The position numbers were made by a program, and so were the translations under genes. From an uncultured Acidobacteriia bacterium (lineage in GTDB: Bacteria > Acidobacteriota > Terriglobia > Bryobacterales > Bryobacteraceae), in assembly GCA_903893525.1 (NCBI GenBank), contig CAITMP010000083.1:1-35327 (forward strand): 35,327 bases of DNA, given 5' to 3'. The notes under the pieces are model-generated. The model was not told the origin of the DNA, ran no database searches, and was given only the letters and a program-made list of their open reading frames with translations. Shown here piece after piece: positions 25,061 through 34,259 of this stretch. Position 1 is the first letter of the stretch. Every line of letters starts with the position of its first letter.

Positions 25061-26572
25061 CTAGATTGCAGCGTCGCTACCGCTGCGAAGGCGGCGAAGG
25101 AGGTCGAAATACTGCATGACACGCCCCCGGAAAAATACGCCCAGGACAAACAGGTAGCCCGCGGCACCCAACGCGACCTCCGTAGCCAGATGGCCTTTGA
25201 AACCCCACGATACTGCAACGGGTAGCGATTTCGCCAAGAGAACCGCCGCTGTCATGGACACGGATCCGGCAACGGATGGCAGCAGGGCGTTCAGGTAGGC
25301 TCGGACTCCACATCCAACCGCTTGGACCGCTTGGAAGGTCCCAGCAAACACGTTGAGCGGCGACATAACCAGCCAAGTCAAGGCAACAGCACCCACACCC
25401 CACCGCGACGCAATCCAAAATGCACCCGGCATGACCACGAAACCGACGATAGCGTTCCGCATGGCCCAGCGAGTTTTCCGTTGTGCGGTCAGGACCTGCC
25501 CGTTCAAATAGCTGAGCGCGCGAATTCCGGCATAGACCGCGATCCACCGCAAGGGCTCGATGGTCGCATTCCATTTGGTCGGTCCCAACAGGACATGCAC
25601 CGCATCGGGCGCGACCAAGGCAAGACCGAATGCCAAAGGAAACAGGACCATCGTCAGCCCCTGTGTCAGAAGCAGGAAGTAACGGACCGTGAGTTCCTTG
25701 TCGGCTTGGATGCGGGCAAAAAGGGGGCCCGTCACCCGCATCAGCATGGTGCCGATCTTTTCCACGGGTGTATATGCCAAACTATTGGCGATTCGATAAG
25801 CTCCAACGCTCGCCTGTCCGAGTGTGCGACCCACAACGATGCTGTCAGCGAGCGACATGATGCTTCCGGCAATCCGCTGCGTTGCTACTTCCATACCGAA
25901 CTTCAATGGCTCGGCAATTTCCGCCCATCGTGGCATTTGGAAGCGGGTCGGTTTCCAATAGAACAGTAGGGCTACCGCGCAAGACCTCCCGGCCAAGTTC
26001 CCAGCGGCGATTGCCCAGTATCCCATTCCGCGATAGGCACAAAACACTGTACAAGTTGCTGTAGTGAGTGCTTGGATCGATTCGGCCAGAGAAAGCTTCC
26101 GGTAATCCAAGTCCTTCTGGAGCAGCGCCAGCGGAACAGACTCCAAACCAGTGAGCAAAAAGGTAACACTCACAACCTGAACCACAGCTTCCAGTGCAGG
26201 AGTGTGGAAGAACTTGGCAAGCAATGGGGCTGCAACGAACGACAGCGCCATTCCGAGAAACCCGAACAAAGTGGCCACGCTGGCAATTTGCGCCACAATT
26301 TCTGCCGCCATTTCCCGCATCTGGAGTACGGCCATGCCGATGCCGAACTCGGCCATGACGTTTGCAACGATGAAGTAAATGCCAGCCATCTCGGCGATTC
26401 CAAAATCGTCGGGAGACAGCAAACGAGCCGCGACGATCGTGGATGGCCAGGAGACCAGCTGGGAAATCCATTTCGCAGCTGCGGTCCAAGCCAAGCCACC
26501 AACGACCTTTTTGTGCAAACTCTTGCGTTCGCTGTCGGCCAGTGCCCTGTTGTCCGGGCGATTGGTGCTCAT
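25061..26572 (-). CDS. Wzx-like polysaccharide flippase (MOP superfamily)
   Basis: The protein has 503 residues with about 12 to 14 hydrophobic segments. The start, KKVVGGLAWTAAAKWISQLV followed by ARLLSPDDFGIAEMAG, is the hallmark of oligosaccharide flippases of the PST/Wzx type. These move lipid-linked sugar repeat units across the inner membrane for polymer assembly. It lies 1 nt after the WecB gene, at the downstream end of the polysaccharide locus. A Wzy-type polymerase and chain-length regulator are not seen in the window, so they must lie elsewhere if this is a Wzx/Wzy system. Confidence 0.9.
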   Translation of the reverse strand: MSTNRPDNRALADSERKSLHKKVVGGLAWTAAAKWISQLVSWPSTIVAARLLSPDDFGIAEMAGIYFIVANVMAEFGIGMAVLQMREMAAEIVAQIASVATLFGFLGMALSFVAAPLLAKFFHTPALEAVVQVVSVTFLLTGLESVPLALLQKDLDYRKLSLAESIQALTTATCTVFCAYRGMGYWAIAAGNLAGRSCAVALLFYWKPTRFQMPRWAEIAEPLKFGMEVATQRIAGSIMSLADSIVVGRTLGQASVGAYRIANSLAYTPVEKIGTMLMRVTGPLFARIQADKELTVRYFLLLTQGLTMVLFPLAFGLALVAPDAVHVLLGPTKWNATIEPLRWIAVYAGIRALSYLNGQVLTAQRKTRWAMRNAIVGFVVMPGAFWIASRWGVGAVALTWLVMSPLNVFAGTFQAVQAVGCGVRAYLNALLPSVAGSVSMTAAVLLAKSLPVAVSWGFKGHLATEVALGAAGYLFVLGVFFRGRVMQYFDLLRRLRSGSDAAI

Positions 26573-26573
26573 C

Positions 26574-27683
26574 TCAAGCCTGGGATACGAACGTACTCCG
26601 GAGGACCGATCTCACACGTTGTCCGGCGCTGCCATCCCAATATTCAGGGATGGATGCCGGACGATCATCGTGCTTGGAATCGGCCCATGCGGCCAGAATC
26701 GAATCGCGCGAGGTTCCTGCCAACCGATTGGTGCCGCACTCCACCGTGCTCGGCCGCTCGGTATTGTCCCGGAGAGTCAGGCAGGGAACGCCCAGCACAG
26801 TCGTCTCCTCTTGAATTCCGCCTGAATCGGTCAGTACAACTGCGCTTCCGGCCTGCAGACAGAGGAAATCCAAGTACCCCAGCGGCTCCAGTACGTGTAT
26901 GTTTTCGGGGAGTCCTGCACCGCTGGTCAGCTTGCTCCGGGTTCTTGGGTGCATCGGCCAGTAGAGGGGAACCTCCTTGGCGATTTCGGCCAGGGCCGAC
27001 AGGATTTCGGCCAACTGGGCCGGGTTGTCCACATTTGCCGGCCGGTGCAGGGTCACCATGCCGTACTTTTCATGCTGGATCAAACGCTGGCGCGCGTCCG
27101 ATGCCAAGGCCTGGCTCAGGTGGCTCCGCAACGAATCGATCATCAGGTTGCCCACCATGTGGATTTTTGCGGGACCGACGCCTTCCCGCAGCAGGTTCCG
27201 GCGACCGCTCTCCTCTGTTACCAGGTAGAGATCCGTGATTGCATCCGTCGCCAGCCGGTTGATCTCTTCCGGCATGGTCCGGTCGAAGCTTCGCAGGCCC
27301 GCTTCGATGTGGATGACACAAATGCCGAGCTTGCTCGCCGCCAATGCTGCAGCCACCGTCGAGTTGACATCGCCAACCACAATCACGGCGGCAGGCTGTT
27401 CGGCGATCAGCACAGGCTCGATGCGCTTCAGGATCTCACCCGTCTGCTGGGCGTGGGATCCGGAACCGGCTTCCAAGTGGTAAGCCGGGGCGGGCAGGCC
27501 CAAGTCATCGAAAAACTGCCCCGACATTGCATAGTCGTAATGCTGGCCCGTATGCACCAGTATGGGGGCAAAATCCGTATCCCCGGCCAACGCGGCGAAC
27601 AAGGGCGCGACCTTCATGAAGTTCGGTCTAGCGCCGGCGACAACAACTAGTTTGACTGGCATCTCCATTTTCAATTGGATCAT
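26574..27683 (-). CDS. wecB: UDP-N-acetylglucosamine 2-epimerase (non-hydrolysing)
   Basis: The protein has 369 residues, typical for the family. It interconverts UDP-GlcNAc and UDP-ManNAc in the cytoplasm, supplying ManNAc or ManNAcA for surface polymers. Visible landmarks are VVAGARPNFMKVAPL at the N-terminus, the catalytic-region Asp in VVGDVNST (D105), Glu in HIEAGLRS (E127), the MPEEINR segment, the His in VTLHRPANVDN, and LTDSGGIQEE for UDP binding. Several Met codons are close together (27683, 27668, 27662). I keep the most upstream, but the family begins near PVKLVVVAG. It is divergent from the deacetylase gene, with about 140 bp between, where no convincing promoter was found. Confidence 0.95.
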   Translation of the reverse strand: MIQLKMEMPVKLVVVAGARPNFMKVAPLFAALAGDTDFAPILVHTGQHYDYAMSGQFFDDLGLPAPAYHLEAGSGSHAQQTGEILKRIEPVLIAEQPAAVIVVGDVNSTVAAALAASKLGICVIHIEAGLRSFDRTMPEEINRLATDAITDLYLVTEESGRRNLLREGVGPAKIHMVGNLMIDSLRSHLSQALASDARQRLIQHEKYGMVTLHRPANVDNPAQLAEILSALAEIAKEVPLYWPMHPRTRSKLTSGAGLPENIHVLEPLGYLDFLCLQAGSAVVLTDSGGIQEETTVLGVPCLTLRDNTERPSTVECGTNRLAGTSRDSILAAWADSKHDDRPASIPEYWDGSAGQRVRSVLRSTFVSQA

Positions 27684-27824
27684 GAGCGGGCCGACGATGG
27701 AGTCTCGGAGCCCGTAGCAGCGGGAATCATAAGAAAGTTATAAACTGACATTGGGCGCAAACTGAGGTCGGCGGTGCCATGGGTGCGACCATAGAAGCTG
27801 ATCTCCTAGGCAGCGCACGTAGGT

Positions 27825-28784
27825 ATGAGCAACTCACTGAAGCAGGCCGTGCTGAAAACACTTCGGGCAACCGGGGTATTTGCGGCATCGACACGTTTCA
27901 GGAGGCGTGACAAGCTCGTGATTCTCTGCTACCACGGAATCTCGTTGCGCGACGAGCATTTGTGGGAGGGCGGGCTATACATGCCCGTGGAACTTTTTCG
28001 CCAACGAATGGCCTTCCTGCACGCTTGGGGTGCCAACGTCCTGCCCTTGTCGGAAGCGGTTGTCCGGCTTCGCGAAAACACTTTGCCGCCCAAGAGCGTC
28101 GTGATCACGTTTGACGACGGATTCTACGATTTCTACCTGAAGGCGCTCCCCGCCATGCGGGAGTTTGACTTCCCGTCCACGCTTTATTTGACGACTTGGT
28201 ACACCAAGCACAAGCTGCCTGTGTTTACCCTCATGGTCAAGTACCTGTTGTGGAAGAGTGGCAAGCCCGAGTTCGCCGACCCCGAGGCCCGCGAGCATGC
28301 CGTGGCCCGCTATGCCGAACAAGCGGATTCGGAACATTTGACCCCCGAACAGTGCGACCAGGTGTCACGTCAATTGGCAGAGCGCATCGGGATCGACTAC
28401 GATTCCATCCTCGAGGATCGCCTGTTCCAATTGATGACCCCCGAAGAGGCTGCGGTGGCGGCAAAATCCAAGGTCGACATCCAGCTGCACACCCACAGGC
28501 ACCGGACGCCACATGACCGCGACCTCTTCGTGCGTGAGATTCACGACAATGCCAAGTTCGTGGAGGCTATCACCGGGCTGGCGCCACAGCATTTCTGCTA
28601 TCCCAGCGGTGTGACGTCCCCGGAGTTCCTGCCTTGGCTTCGTCAATGCGGAATTCAAAGTGCCACCACCTGCGAACATGGCGTGGCGACGCGTGACGAC
28701 GATCCACTCCTGCTTCCACGCTACCTGGATGGCTGTGCAGTCACTGAACTGGACTTCGAGAGCTGGCTCTCGGGCGTACGCTAA
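27825..28784 (+). CDS. Polysaccharide deacetylase (NodB fold)
   Basis: The protein has 319 residues. It removes N-acetyl groups from GlcNAc-containing polymers or their lipid-linked precursors. Motif 1 is SVVITFDDGF with the catalytic Asp pair at residues 97-98. Motif 2 is HTHRH in DIQLHTHRHRTP, matching the metal-binding HTxxH. Motif 3 is CYPSG near the end, so the active site is complete. There is no signal peptide (MSNSLKQAVLKTLRATGVFA), so it probably acts in the cytoplasm or at the inner membrane on precursors. The neighbouring WecB and transferases fit this. The insertion around YTKHKLPVFTLMVKYLLWKS is hydrophobic and may help bind a lipid carrier. Confidence 0.93.
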   Translation: MSNSLKQAVLKTLRATGVFAASTRFRRRDKLVILCYHGISLRDEHLWEGGLYMPVELFRQRMAFLHAWGANVLPLSEAVVRLRENTLPPKSVVITFDDGFYDFYLKALPAMREFDFPSTLYLTTWYTKHKLPVFTLMVKYLLWKSGKPEFADPEAREHAVARYAEQADSEHLTPEQCDQVSRQLAERIGIDYDSILEDRLFQLMTPEEAAVAAKSKVDIQLHTHRHRTPHDRDLFVREIHDNAKFVEAITGLAPQHFCYPSGVTSPEFLPWLRQCGIQSATTCEHGVATRDDDPLLLPRYLDGCAVTELDFESWLSGVR

Positions 28785-28883
28785 AATCGCGTCGTACCAT
28801 ATTTATTTGAGCAATCTTCCGCCCAAGCTCGCAAGCACCCGAGCCTTGGCGTTGCGGGTCAACTGTTTCCCGAGATTCCGCCC

Positions 28884-30272
28884 GTGATCCGAATTCTAAG
28901 AACCGTCATCCCGGCCCGCACTGCGATATTGGCTCTTGCTGAAACGCTGGCAATTGTTGCCTGCTTCCTGCTCGCCTCCTGGCTGGATCCCGATATCTCG
29001 GATTTCACCTCGTTCCTGCAGTACGATGCCGGTGTCTGGCGCATTCTGCTTGTGACCGGAACGATAGTCACGGGATTGATTCTGAGGGGTCTCTATTCCC
29101 AAGTTCCCCGATCGGCTGTGGCGCAGCTTGAAGAGCTTTGCGTCGTATTTGGAATCACCGTGATCGGGCAGGGCTTGGTGGACTACGCTCTCCCGGGGCT
29201 CACTATCCCGCGCAAGGTGATGGTCGGCGGCGGAATATTGTCCATGGTCGCAATTTGGGTCCTCCGCTTGTTGGCCGGGGCCCCTGGCAAGGGTGCGATC
29301 TCCACTACCAAGGTGCTGTTTCTAGGCTATTCGCCAACTGTCGACGTCCTTGTATCCGCATTCTTGGCGCGGCCGGAATACGGCTGGCAACCTCTCGGAT
29401 TCCTAAGCACGCAGCCGTCCGAGAACAATGGACGTCACCTGTTACACCAAACACCGTGTCTCGGCTCCATGGAGGACTTGGATGCTGTCGTCGAGACCCA
29501 CAGGCCGCAATGGATCGTAATAGCCCGCAGATCCGACATCAAGCCCAAGTGGACCGAGGAATTTTTGGAGTTGAGATTCGGCGGTGTACACGTGGAGGAG
29601 GCGGCTGCCCTTTATGAAAGAACTTTCGGCCGCGTTTGCATCGCCGAAATCTGGCCCCACAAGCTGATCTTCACCGACGCCTTCGAATCTGCGCCGCTCA
29701 ATCGCCGACTGTCCGTAGCCTTGTCGTGGGCTGTCACGGTGCTTTGCCTCGTACCTGCAATCTTCCTAGTTCCCCTCATAGCCGTCCTGCTGCGCCTAGC
29801 CTCAAAGGGGCCGATCATCAGGAGAGACCGTGTGTCCGGGATCGGCAATAAACCGTTTGTTCGTCATAGCTTTCAATGCCATCACGCCGATGGAAGCGAA
29901 ACGCGAATCGGCTCGTGGCTACTCCGCTCGGGCCTTTATCGGCTGCCGGGTTTATTTGACGTTCTTGCCGGCAAGATGGCTCTGATCGGTCCCAGACCGG
30001 ACCGGCAGGAATACGGCAATGCCATTGCCAGCGCGGTTCCGTTCTATCTCCAGCGGCAACGAGTAAAACCAGGGCTGACAGGTTGGCAGCAGATCCACGC
30101 CTCGAAGGGGGCCGAAACCGGGAGTGTGCCGGGACGGCAGGACAACGAGGATGTGGTGAGCAAGCTCGAATTCGATCTCTACTACGTTCGGCACGTCTCT
30201 GTTGCCTTGGACATCGCCATCATCGTGCGCTCCGTCCGACGTGTTCTTTTCGGCGAGATTCGGGCCGTCTAG
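28884..30272 (+). CDS. Polyprenyl glycosylphosphotransferase-like protein, catalytic pair lost
   Basis: The protein has 462 residues, with a membrane domain of about four helices, a cytoplasmic Rossmann-like middle (TTKVLFLGYSPTVDVLVSAF) and a C-terminal sugar-transferase domain. Enzymes of this type put hexose-1-phosphate on undecaprenyl phosphate to start exopolysaccharide repeats. Here the usual LDELPQL, with the catalytic Asp-Glu, reads LYRLPGL, and the KFRSM-type segment reads HSFQC. The downstream ALIGPRPDR and KPGLTGWQQ are kept. It may therefore be inactive, a regulator or a partner subunit. The start is GTG at 28884 with a weak ribosome site. Its stop abuts, with no gap, that of the opposing GT2 gene. 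Confidence 0.88.
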   Translation: MIRILRTVIPARTAILALAETLAIVACFLLASWLDPDISDFTSFLQYDAGVWRILLVTGTIVTGLILRGLYSQVPRSAVAQLEELCVVFGITVIGQGLVDYALPGLTIPRKVMVGGGILSMVAIWVLRLLAGAPGKGAISTTKVLFLGYSPTVDVLVSAFLARPEYGWQPLGFLSTQPSENNGRHLLHQTPCLGSMEDLDAVVETHRPQWIVIARRSDIKPKWTEEFLELRFGGVHVEEAAALYERTFGRVCIAEIWPHKLIFTDAFESAPLNRRLSVALSWAVTVLCLVPAIFLVPLIAVLLRLASKGPIIRRDRVSGIGNKPFVRHSFQCHHADGSETRIGSWLLRSGLYRLPGLFDVLAGKMALIGPRPDRQEYGNAIASAVPFYLQRQRVKPGLTGWQQIHASKGAETGSVPGRQDNEDVVSKLEFDLYYVRHVSVALDIAIIVRSVRRVLFGEIRAV

Positions 30273-31466
30273 CTATTTCGTTCCGGCGGCCTTGTCTGTG
30301 GTGGTGGGCTTCCAGATCCAAGTGGAGGGCAGCACAAAGACAAAAACCGCGCAAAGTGCCGCCGCGTTCATGACGAGAAATGTACGGGCCGGAGACGACA
30401 AGCGCTTCAGTTTGAATCCAACCGGCACAAAAGTGTTGCTCGCAGCCAGAGCCACAGGCAGCAGCTCCAACGCCAACAGCACGGAGCGCCAGAGACTTCC
30501 AGGCATTGCCATGGTCGCGCCAAACACAGCCAGCAGCATCCAGGGCAGGGCAATTCGGCTGAACTTGTGCGAGAGAAAGTGGATGCGCATCCGGCTGGAG
30601 GTGAACAGGGCTGGATGGCGGGCAAACACCTGCCACAGTCCGGCCAGCGTTCGGAAGCGCCGCCGGAACTCGGTTCCGGCGACAGCGGGATAGTCGTAGG
30701 CGATGGCTGCCGGGTCGAACACTACCCGGTATCCCTGAAAAAAAGCGCGCAGCGGCATCACAGCATCGTCCGTAAGGGTGTCCGGCGGCAGTGGCGCGAC
30801 CAACGAACGTCGAATTGCGTAGATGCAGCCGGTTGTATTGAAGAGCGAATCAATTTCAGATTGCCGAGTCCTGGCCCAAATTTCATAGCGCCAGTAGAGG
30901 TCCATGTCGGCTTGCTCGCCGGAATCCCCCCGCAACAGGACCATTTCGCCTGTGACCGCCCCGACGGTGGGGTCAGCGAAATTCGCAGCCAGATGGCTGA
31001 GTGCGGTTGGCTCCAGCGGCTGCCGTACGTCGGTGAGGAATATGATTTCACCTGTAAGGGCGGACATCGCAAGGTTCAGCGCCGCTGCCTTGCCGCCCCT
31101 TGGAGCCCGCAGCAACGATATGGGTGCGCCATCGGGATGCTCGGCCGCGAACTGTTTCACCAGTTCGTCCGTGGCGTCCGTCGATCCGTCCGAGACGATT
31201 ACGATATCGTACTTGTCTGGTGGATAGCTGAGCCCCCGCAGGACCTCCAACTTCCGAACGATTTGACTGGCACCATTGTAAACTGCAACCACAATGGTGA
31301 CGGTCGGCTGGAACGCCGGATCCTTGGCAACTGGAGGGCGTACACGCCAATTGACCTTGGCTAACAGCAGTGGATAGCCAATGATCATATAGACGGCGCA
31401 GAGCATCGCCAGAAGGGCAATCAAGTAGCTCGGGTGCATGGTTTCAGCCAATCCCGTGTCCGGCAT
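30273..31466 (-). CDS. Membrane-bound family 2 glycosyltransferase
   Basis: The protein has 397 residues. It adds a sugar from a nucleotide donor to a lipid-linked chain, at the inner membrane facing the cytoplasm. One N-terminal helix (YLIALLAMLCAVYMIIGYPL) and two or three C-terminal helices flank the GT-A domain. GT2 features are VTIVVAVYNGAS, VIVSDGSTDATDE, FLTDVRQ in the DxD region, TDDAVMPLRAFFQGYR with the base Asp, and a degenerate QxxRW as RRRFRTLAGLWQ. The start at 31466 overlaps the upstream transferase by 23 nt. An in-frame ATG at 31439, just after that gene's stop, is equally possible and begins right at the first helix. Confidence 0.92.
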   Translation of the reverse strand: MPDTGLAETMHPSYLIALLAMLCAVYMIIGYPLLLAKVNWRVRPPVAKDPAFQPTVTIVVAVYNGASQIVRKLEVLRGLSYPPDKYDIVIVSDGSTDATDELVKQFAAEHPDGAPISLLRAPRGGKAAALNLAMSALTGEIIFLTDVRQPLEPTALSHLAANFADPTVGAVTGEMVLLRGDSGEQADMDLYWRYEIWARTRQSEIDSLFNTTGCIYAIRRSLVAPLPPDTLTDDAVMPLRAFFQGYRVVFDPAAIAYDYPAVAGTEFRRRFRTLAGLWQVFARHPALFTSSRMRIHFLSHKFSRIALPWMLLAVFGATMAMPGSLWRSVLLALELLPVALAASNTFVPVGFKLKRLSSPARTFLVMNAAALCAVFVFVLPSTWIWKPTTTDKAAGTK

Positions 31467-32790
31467 TCAGAGCGACGCCGGGTCGCCGGGAAACGCGGGC
31501 CTTTCTGCCTCCCACCAGGGCATTCACAAGGATCTCGACATCCATCCAAAGGGAGCCCTGCTTGATGTAGTAGAGGTCGTACTCGATAGTATCCGTCTCC
31601 GACGATGACTTTCCACCCAGCCCGGGTGTTGGCTCCTGGGTCTGCGCCCACCCGATGATGCCGGGCTTGACCGAAAACCGGTGCGAGAAAAATGGCATCG
31701 CCGCAGTCAAAGCGTCCGCGAAAATCAGACGGACCGGTCTGGGCCCAACCAGCGCCATTTCCCCGCGAACAACGTTGAACAGTTGCGGAAGATCCGCCAG
31801 CCTCCAACGCTCAAGACGCTCACCGAAGCGGGACGGCAGGCCGCTACCATCCGCCCGCATGGTTCGAAACCGCTGCCTACGAAACGGAATGTGCTGGAAT
31901 CCGGCACATTCCACGCTCTCAATAATGGGGCCCGGACCGTCGCCGAACCAAATCCCCAAACTGACCAGGAGGAGCAGGGGCGAGAGGGTGAGCAGGAAAA
32001 AGAGGCCTATCAAATTGTTGTAGACCGCCTGGATCGCCATCGTTCTCGCGTCGCCCCGCAAGGAGGCCGAGAGCAGGAAGTCCATCGGCCGGAGACGAGT
32101 GCAGCAAATCCTTGAAAACATGGCCTCGTACACAGATGGTGCGTCCTCGACGATAATGCCGGAGGATTTCGCCTTCAACAGAAACTCGGGAGACACCAAG
32201 CGCGACCACTGGACGGTCCCCACCAAAATATTGGTGGGTCGCTCTCGTTCCATGAACTCCGGGATCTCCGATGGGGAGACGCGCAAGGCAGCGCCCAAAT
32301 CCGGATTCGCATCGTCTGGATCGGGCACATACCCGCGGATCTGATCGCCCAGCAGCATGGCGATCCGCACCGTCGCCGTGTCGCATCCGATCAGCAGCGT
32401 CTTCCTTGCCGCGATTCGCTTTCCGGCCAACAAGTATTGCGCACCCGAAACAAGCGCGGCCGCCACCATGCTTCCAGCGACTACAAGAAACGGTGTTCTG
32501 CGCATATACAGCGCATAAGTCATGATCGAGTGCAGAATCAGGTTCAGTCCGGAGCCCAGAAACGAACGTTCCAGAAAGGCCGTCACGGCACCACCAAGAT
32601 CGTCGCCCTGGGCCGCGGTCAACTGCAGTGCCAGCCAAAACACCAGCGAGGAGGCAAGGGTACCGATTACCGCCTCACCAAGCTCCAGTCCGCCCCCGAT
32701 CACCAAACTGTGAACGGCCAACGCGATTGAAAAGCCCGCGACTGAGAGCAGCAGGTCGAACAGCGGGCGATGTTGCGGGGATGGGTTCAT
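31444..32790 (-). CDS. Polyprenyl glycosylphosphotransferase-like protein (altered catalytic pair)
   Basis: The protein has 448 residues and the same build as the opposing transferase-like gene: N-terminal membrane domain, a middle cytoplasmic domain (ARKTLLIGCDTATVRIAMLL) and a C-terminal catalytic domain. It keeps QRFRTMRADGSG, LPQLFNVVRGEMALVGPRP and FSVKPGIIGWAQTQEP, so it looks far more intact than its partner. The catalytic segment reads LADLPQL, with Ala-Asp in place of Asp-Glu. Activity is therefore plausible but uncertain. It starts within the WecA-like gene's ATGA overlap and overlaps the GT2 gene by 23 nt downstream, so the three are co-expressed. Confidence 0.9.
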   Translation of the reverse strand: MNPSPQHRPLFDLLLSVAGFSIALAVHSLVIGGGLELGEAVIGTLASSLVFWLALQLTAAQGDDLGGAVTAFLERSFLGSGLNLILHSIMTYALYMRRTPFLVVAGSMVAAALVSGAQYLLAGKRIAARKTLLIGCDTATVRIAMLLGDQIRGYVPDPDDANPDLGAALRVSPSEIPEFMERERPTNILVGTVQWSRLVSPEFLLKAKSSGIIVEDAPSVYEAMFSRICCTRLRPMDFLLSASLRGDARTMAIQAVYNNLIGLFFLLTLSPLLLLVSLGIWFGDGPGPIIESVECAGFQHIPFRRQRFRTMRADGSGLPSRFGERLERWRLADLPQLFNVVRGEMALVGPRPVRLIFADALTAAMPFFSHRFSVKPGIIGWAQTQEPTPGLGGKSSSETDTIEYDLYYIKQGSLWMDVEILVNALVGGRKARVSRRPGVALNAGHGIG

Positions 32791-34193
32791 CGGGCTCGGC
32801 TGTCGGAATTGCCCGTGGATTGGTGGGAACTGAACGTCCGTCGGACCAACGCCGTAAGCTCGGTCAGGTCCACCGGATTTCCTCCAGCCTGCGAGGCGCC
32901 CTCAATTTGGACCGATTGGAGGTCATCCAAACGAATCGAAAGGGACCACTCTGGGGGAATGGCGGCCAGCACCAGTTCGAACGAGTCGTTTTCGGCGACA
33001 AGGTCGACCGAAACCCGGTGCCACCCCTCTGCACGACCAAACGCGCACAAGGCATCCCGCCACTGAACCGTATTCTGCGCAGCTTCCAATTTCTCGCCCA
33101 GCTCGCGGAGTTTGAGCTCCCGCGCTACCTCCCGACGGAAACCTCCTTTGAACAGCAAATTTCCTGCCACCTCAAATTCAGCGTAGCGCAATTGCCTGAT
33201 GCCAGCCCAGCAGGCTAGGCAAAATCCGAGGACTACCGCCAGATGATAGCCACCTAGTACCGGCTTGTATCCCAGAAGAACCGCGAAAAGGCCACCGGTA
33301 AACGCAAATCCGTACAAAACTACGGCGCTCTGGCGTACTGAAAGACCCCGGTTGAGCAACCGGTGGTGCGTGTGGCCGCGATCGGCTTGGAACACGGGCT
33401 GGCCCTTCACGGAGCGCCGCGCAATCGAGAGAAGCACGTCCAGCAGCGGCACGGCCATAGCGAGGAAGGGGACCAAGCTGCTTGCGAACGTCGTTTCATG
33501 GCTTGCCCAGACCAAGCCGTAACAGCCAGTCAGGAAGCCGATCAGCAGAGCGCCGGAGTCCCCCAGGAACACTGTGGCAGGGTTGAAATTGTAGAGCAGG
33601 AAGCCCAGCAGGGCCCCGGCGAGGGGGATTGCCGCGACCGCCAGCATGGGAATATCCTCAATTCTCGCCGCGGCGAAGAATGCCAGGGTGGCGAAAAAGC
33701 CCATTCCGGCGCACAGGCCATCCAATCCATCGATAAGATTCAGGGCATTGGTGGTAAACAGCAGCCAGATTACTGAGAGCGGGAATCCCACCCAGCCCGG
33801 CAGCGCAATTCCAGCCAGCGATTCCAGTTTGATTCCGTAGGCCCAAGCCAAGCTGGCGGCCACAATCTGACCCGACAGCTTGACCTTCGGGCTCAGATCG
33901 AAGAAGTCGTCAATCAAGCCCGTTAGGAAGATTGCGGTTGCGGCGGGGAGTATCGAAAGAACCTCGCCCGCGGGTCCCGGCGGGTCGGGAAACTTCAAGA
34001 GAAGGATGGTGGACACGTAGGCCGCCATGATCGGGATCCCGCCCACGCGCGGGATCGGATAAGCATGCACTTTGCGTTTGCCGGGCCGGTCCACCACGTT
34101 GTACGCGCGGAAAATGTCCCGCACGATCGGCGTCAATACAAATGCGATTAGGAATGCGCGTCCCAGCGCAAGCCAAAGGTCCGCTGGATTCAT
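32787..34193 (-). CDS. WecA-like undecaprenyl-phosphate GlcNAc-1-phosphate transferase with long C-terminal tail
   Basis: The protein has 468 residues, about 100 more than a typical WecA. Multi-spanning MraY/WecA-type transferases move a sugar-1-phosphate from a UDP-sugar to undecaprenyl phosphate. Motifs present are the Asp pair in GLIDDFFDLSPKVKL, NALNLIDGLDGL, FLGDSGALLIGF and DRGHTHHRLL, so catalysis should be intact. From about residue 343 a soluble extension begins (REVARELKLRELGEKLEAAQ, then beta-prone VSVDLVAENDSFELVLAA), which is not part of the enzyme family as I know it. The start is preceded by a good GGGGCAGGA ribosome site. Its stop overlaps the next gene as ATGA. Confidence 0.93.
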   Translation of the reverse strand: MNPADLWLALGRAFLIAFVLTPIVRDIFRAYNVVDRPGKRKVHAYPIPRVGGIPIMAAYVSTILLLKFPDPPGPAGEVLSILPAATAIFLTGLIDDFFDLSPKVKLSGQIVAASLAWAYGIKLESLAGIALPGWVGFPLSVIWLLFTTNALNLIDGLDGLCAGMGFFATLAFFAAARIEDIPMLAVAAIPLAGALLGFLLYNFNPATVFLGDSGALLIGFLTGCYGLVWASHETTFASSLVPFLAMAVPLLDVLLSIARRSVKGQPVFQADRGHTHHRLLNRGLSVRQSAVVLYGFAFTGGLFAVLLGYKPVLGGYHLAVVLGFCLACWAGIRQLRYAEFEVAGNLLFKGGFRREVARELKLRELGEKLEAAQNTVQWRDALCAFGRAEGWHRVSVDLVAENDSFELVLAAIPPEWSLSIRLDDLQSVQIEGASQAGGNPVDLTELTALVRRTFSSHQSTGNSDSRAR

Positions 34194-34259
34194 TCCTGCC
34201 CCTCAATGGCGCGATGGACGTCAACCGCGGTACCCGAGCCGACCATTTCCCATGCCAAT

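Noticed and set aside
27684-27824. Promoter pair in the wecB/deacetylase divergent gap
   Set aside because: AT-rich hexamers (TATAAC, TATGAT) are present on the minus strand, but none has a -35 at the right distance that I could support.
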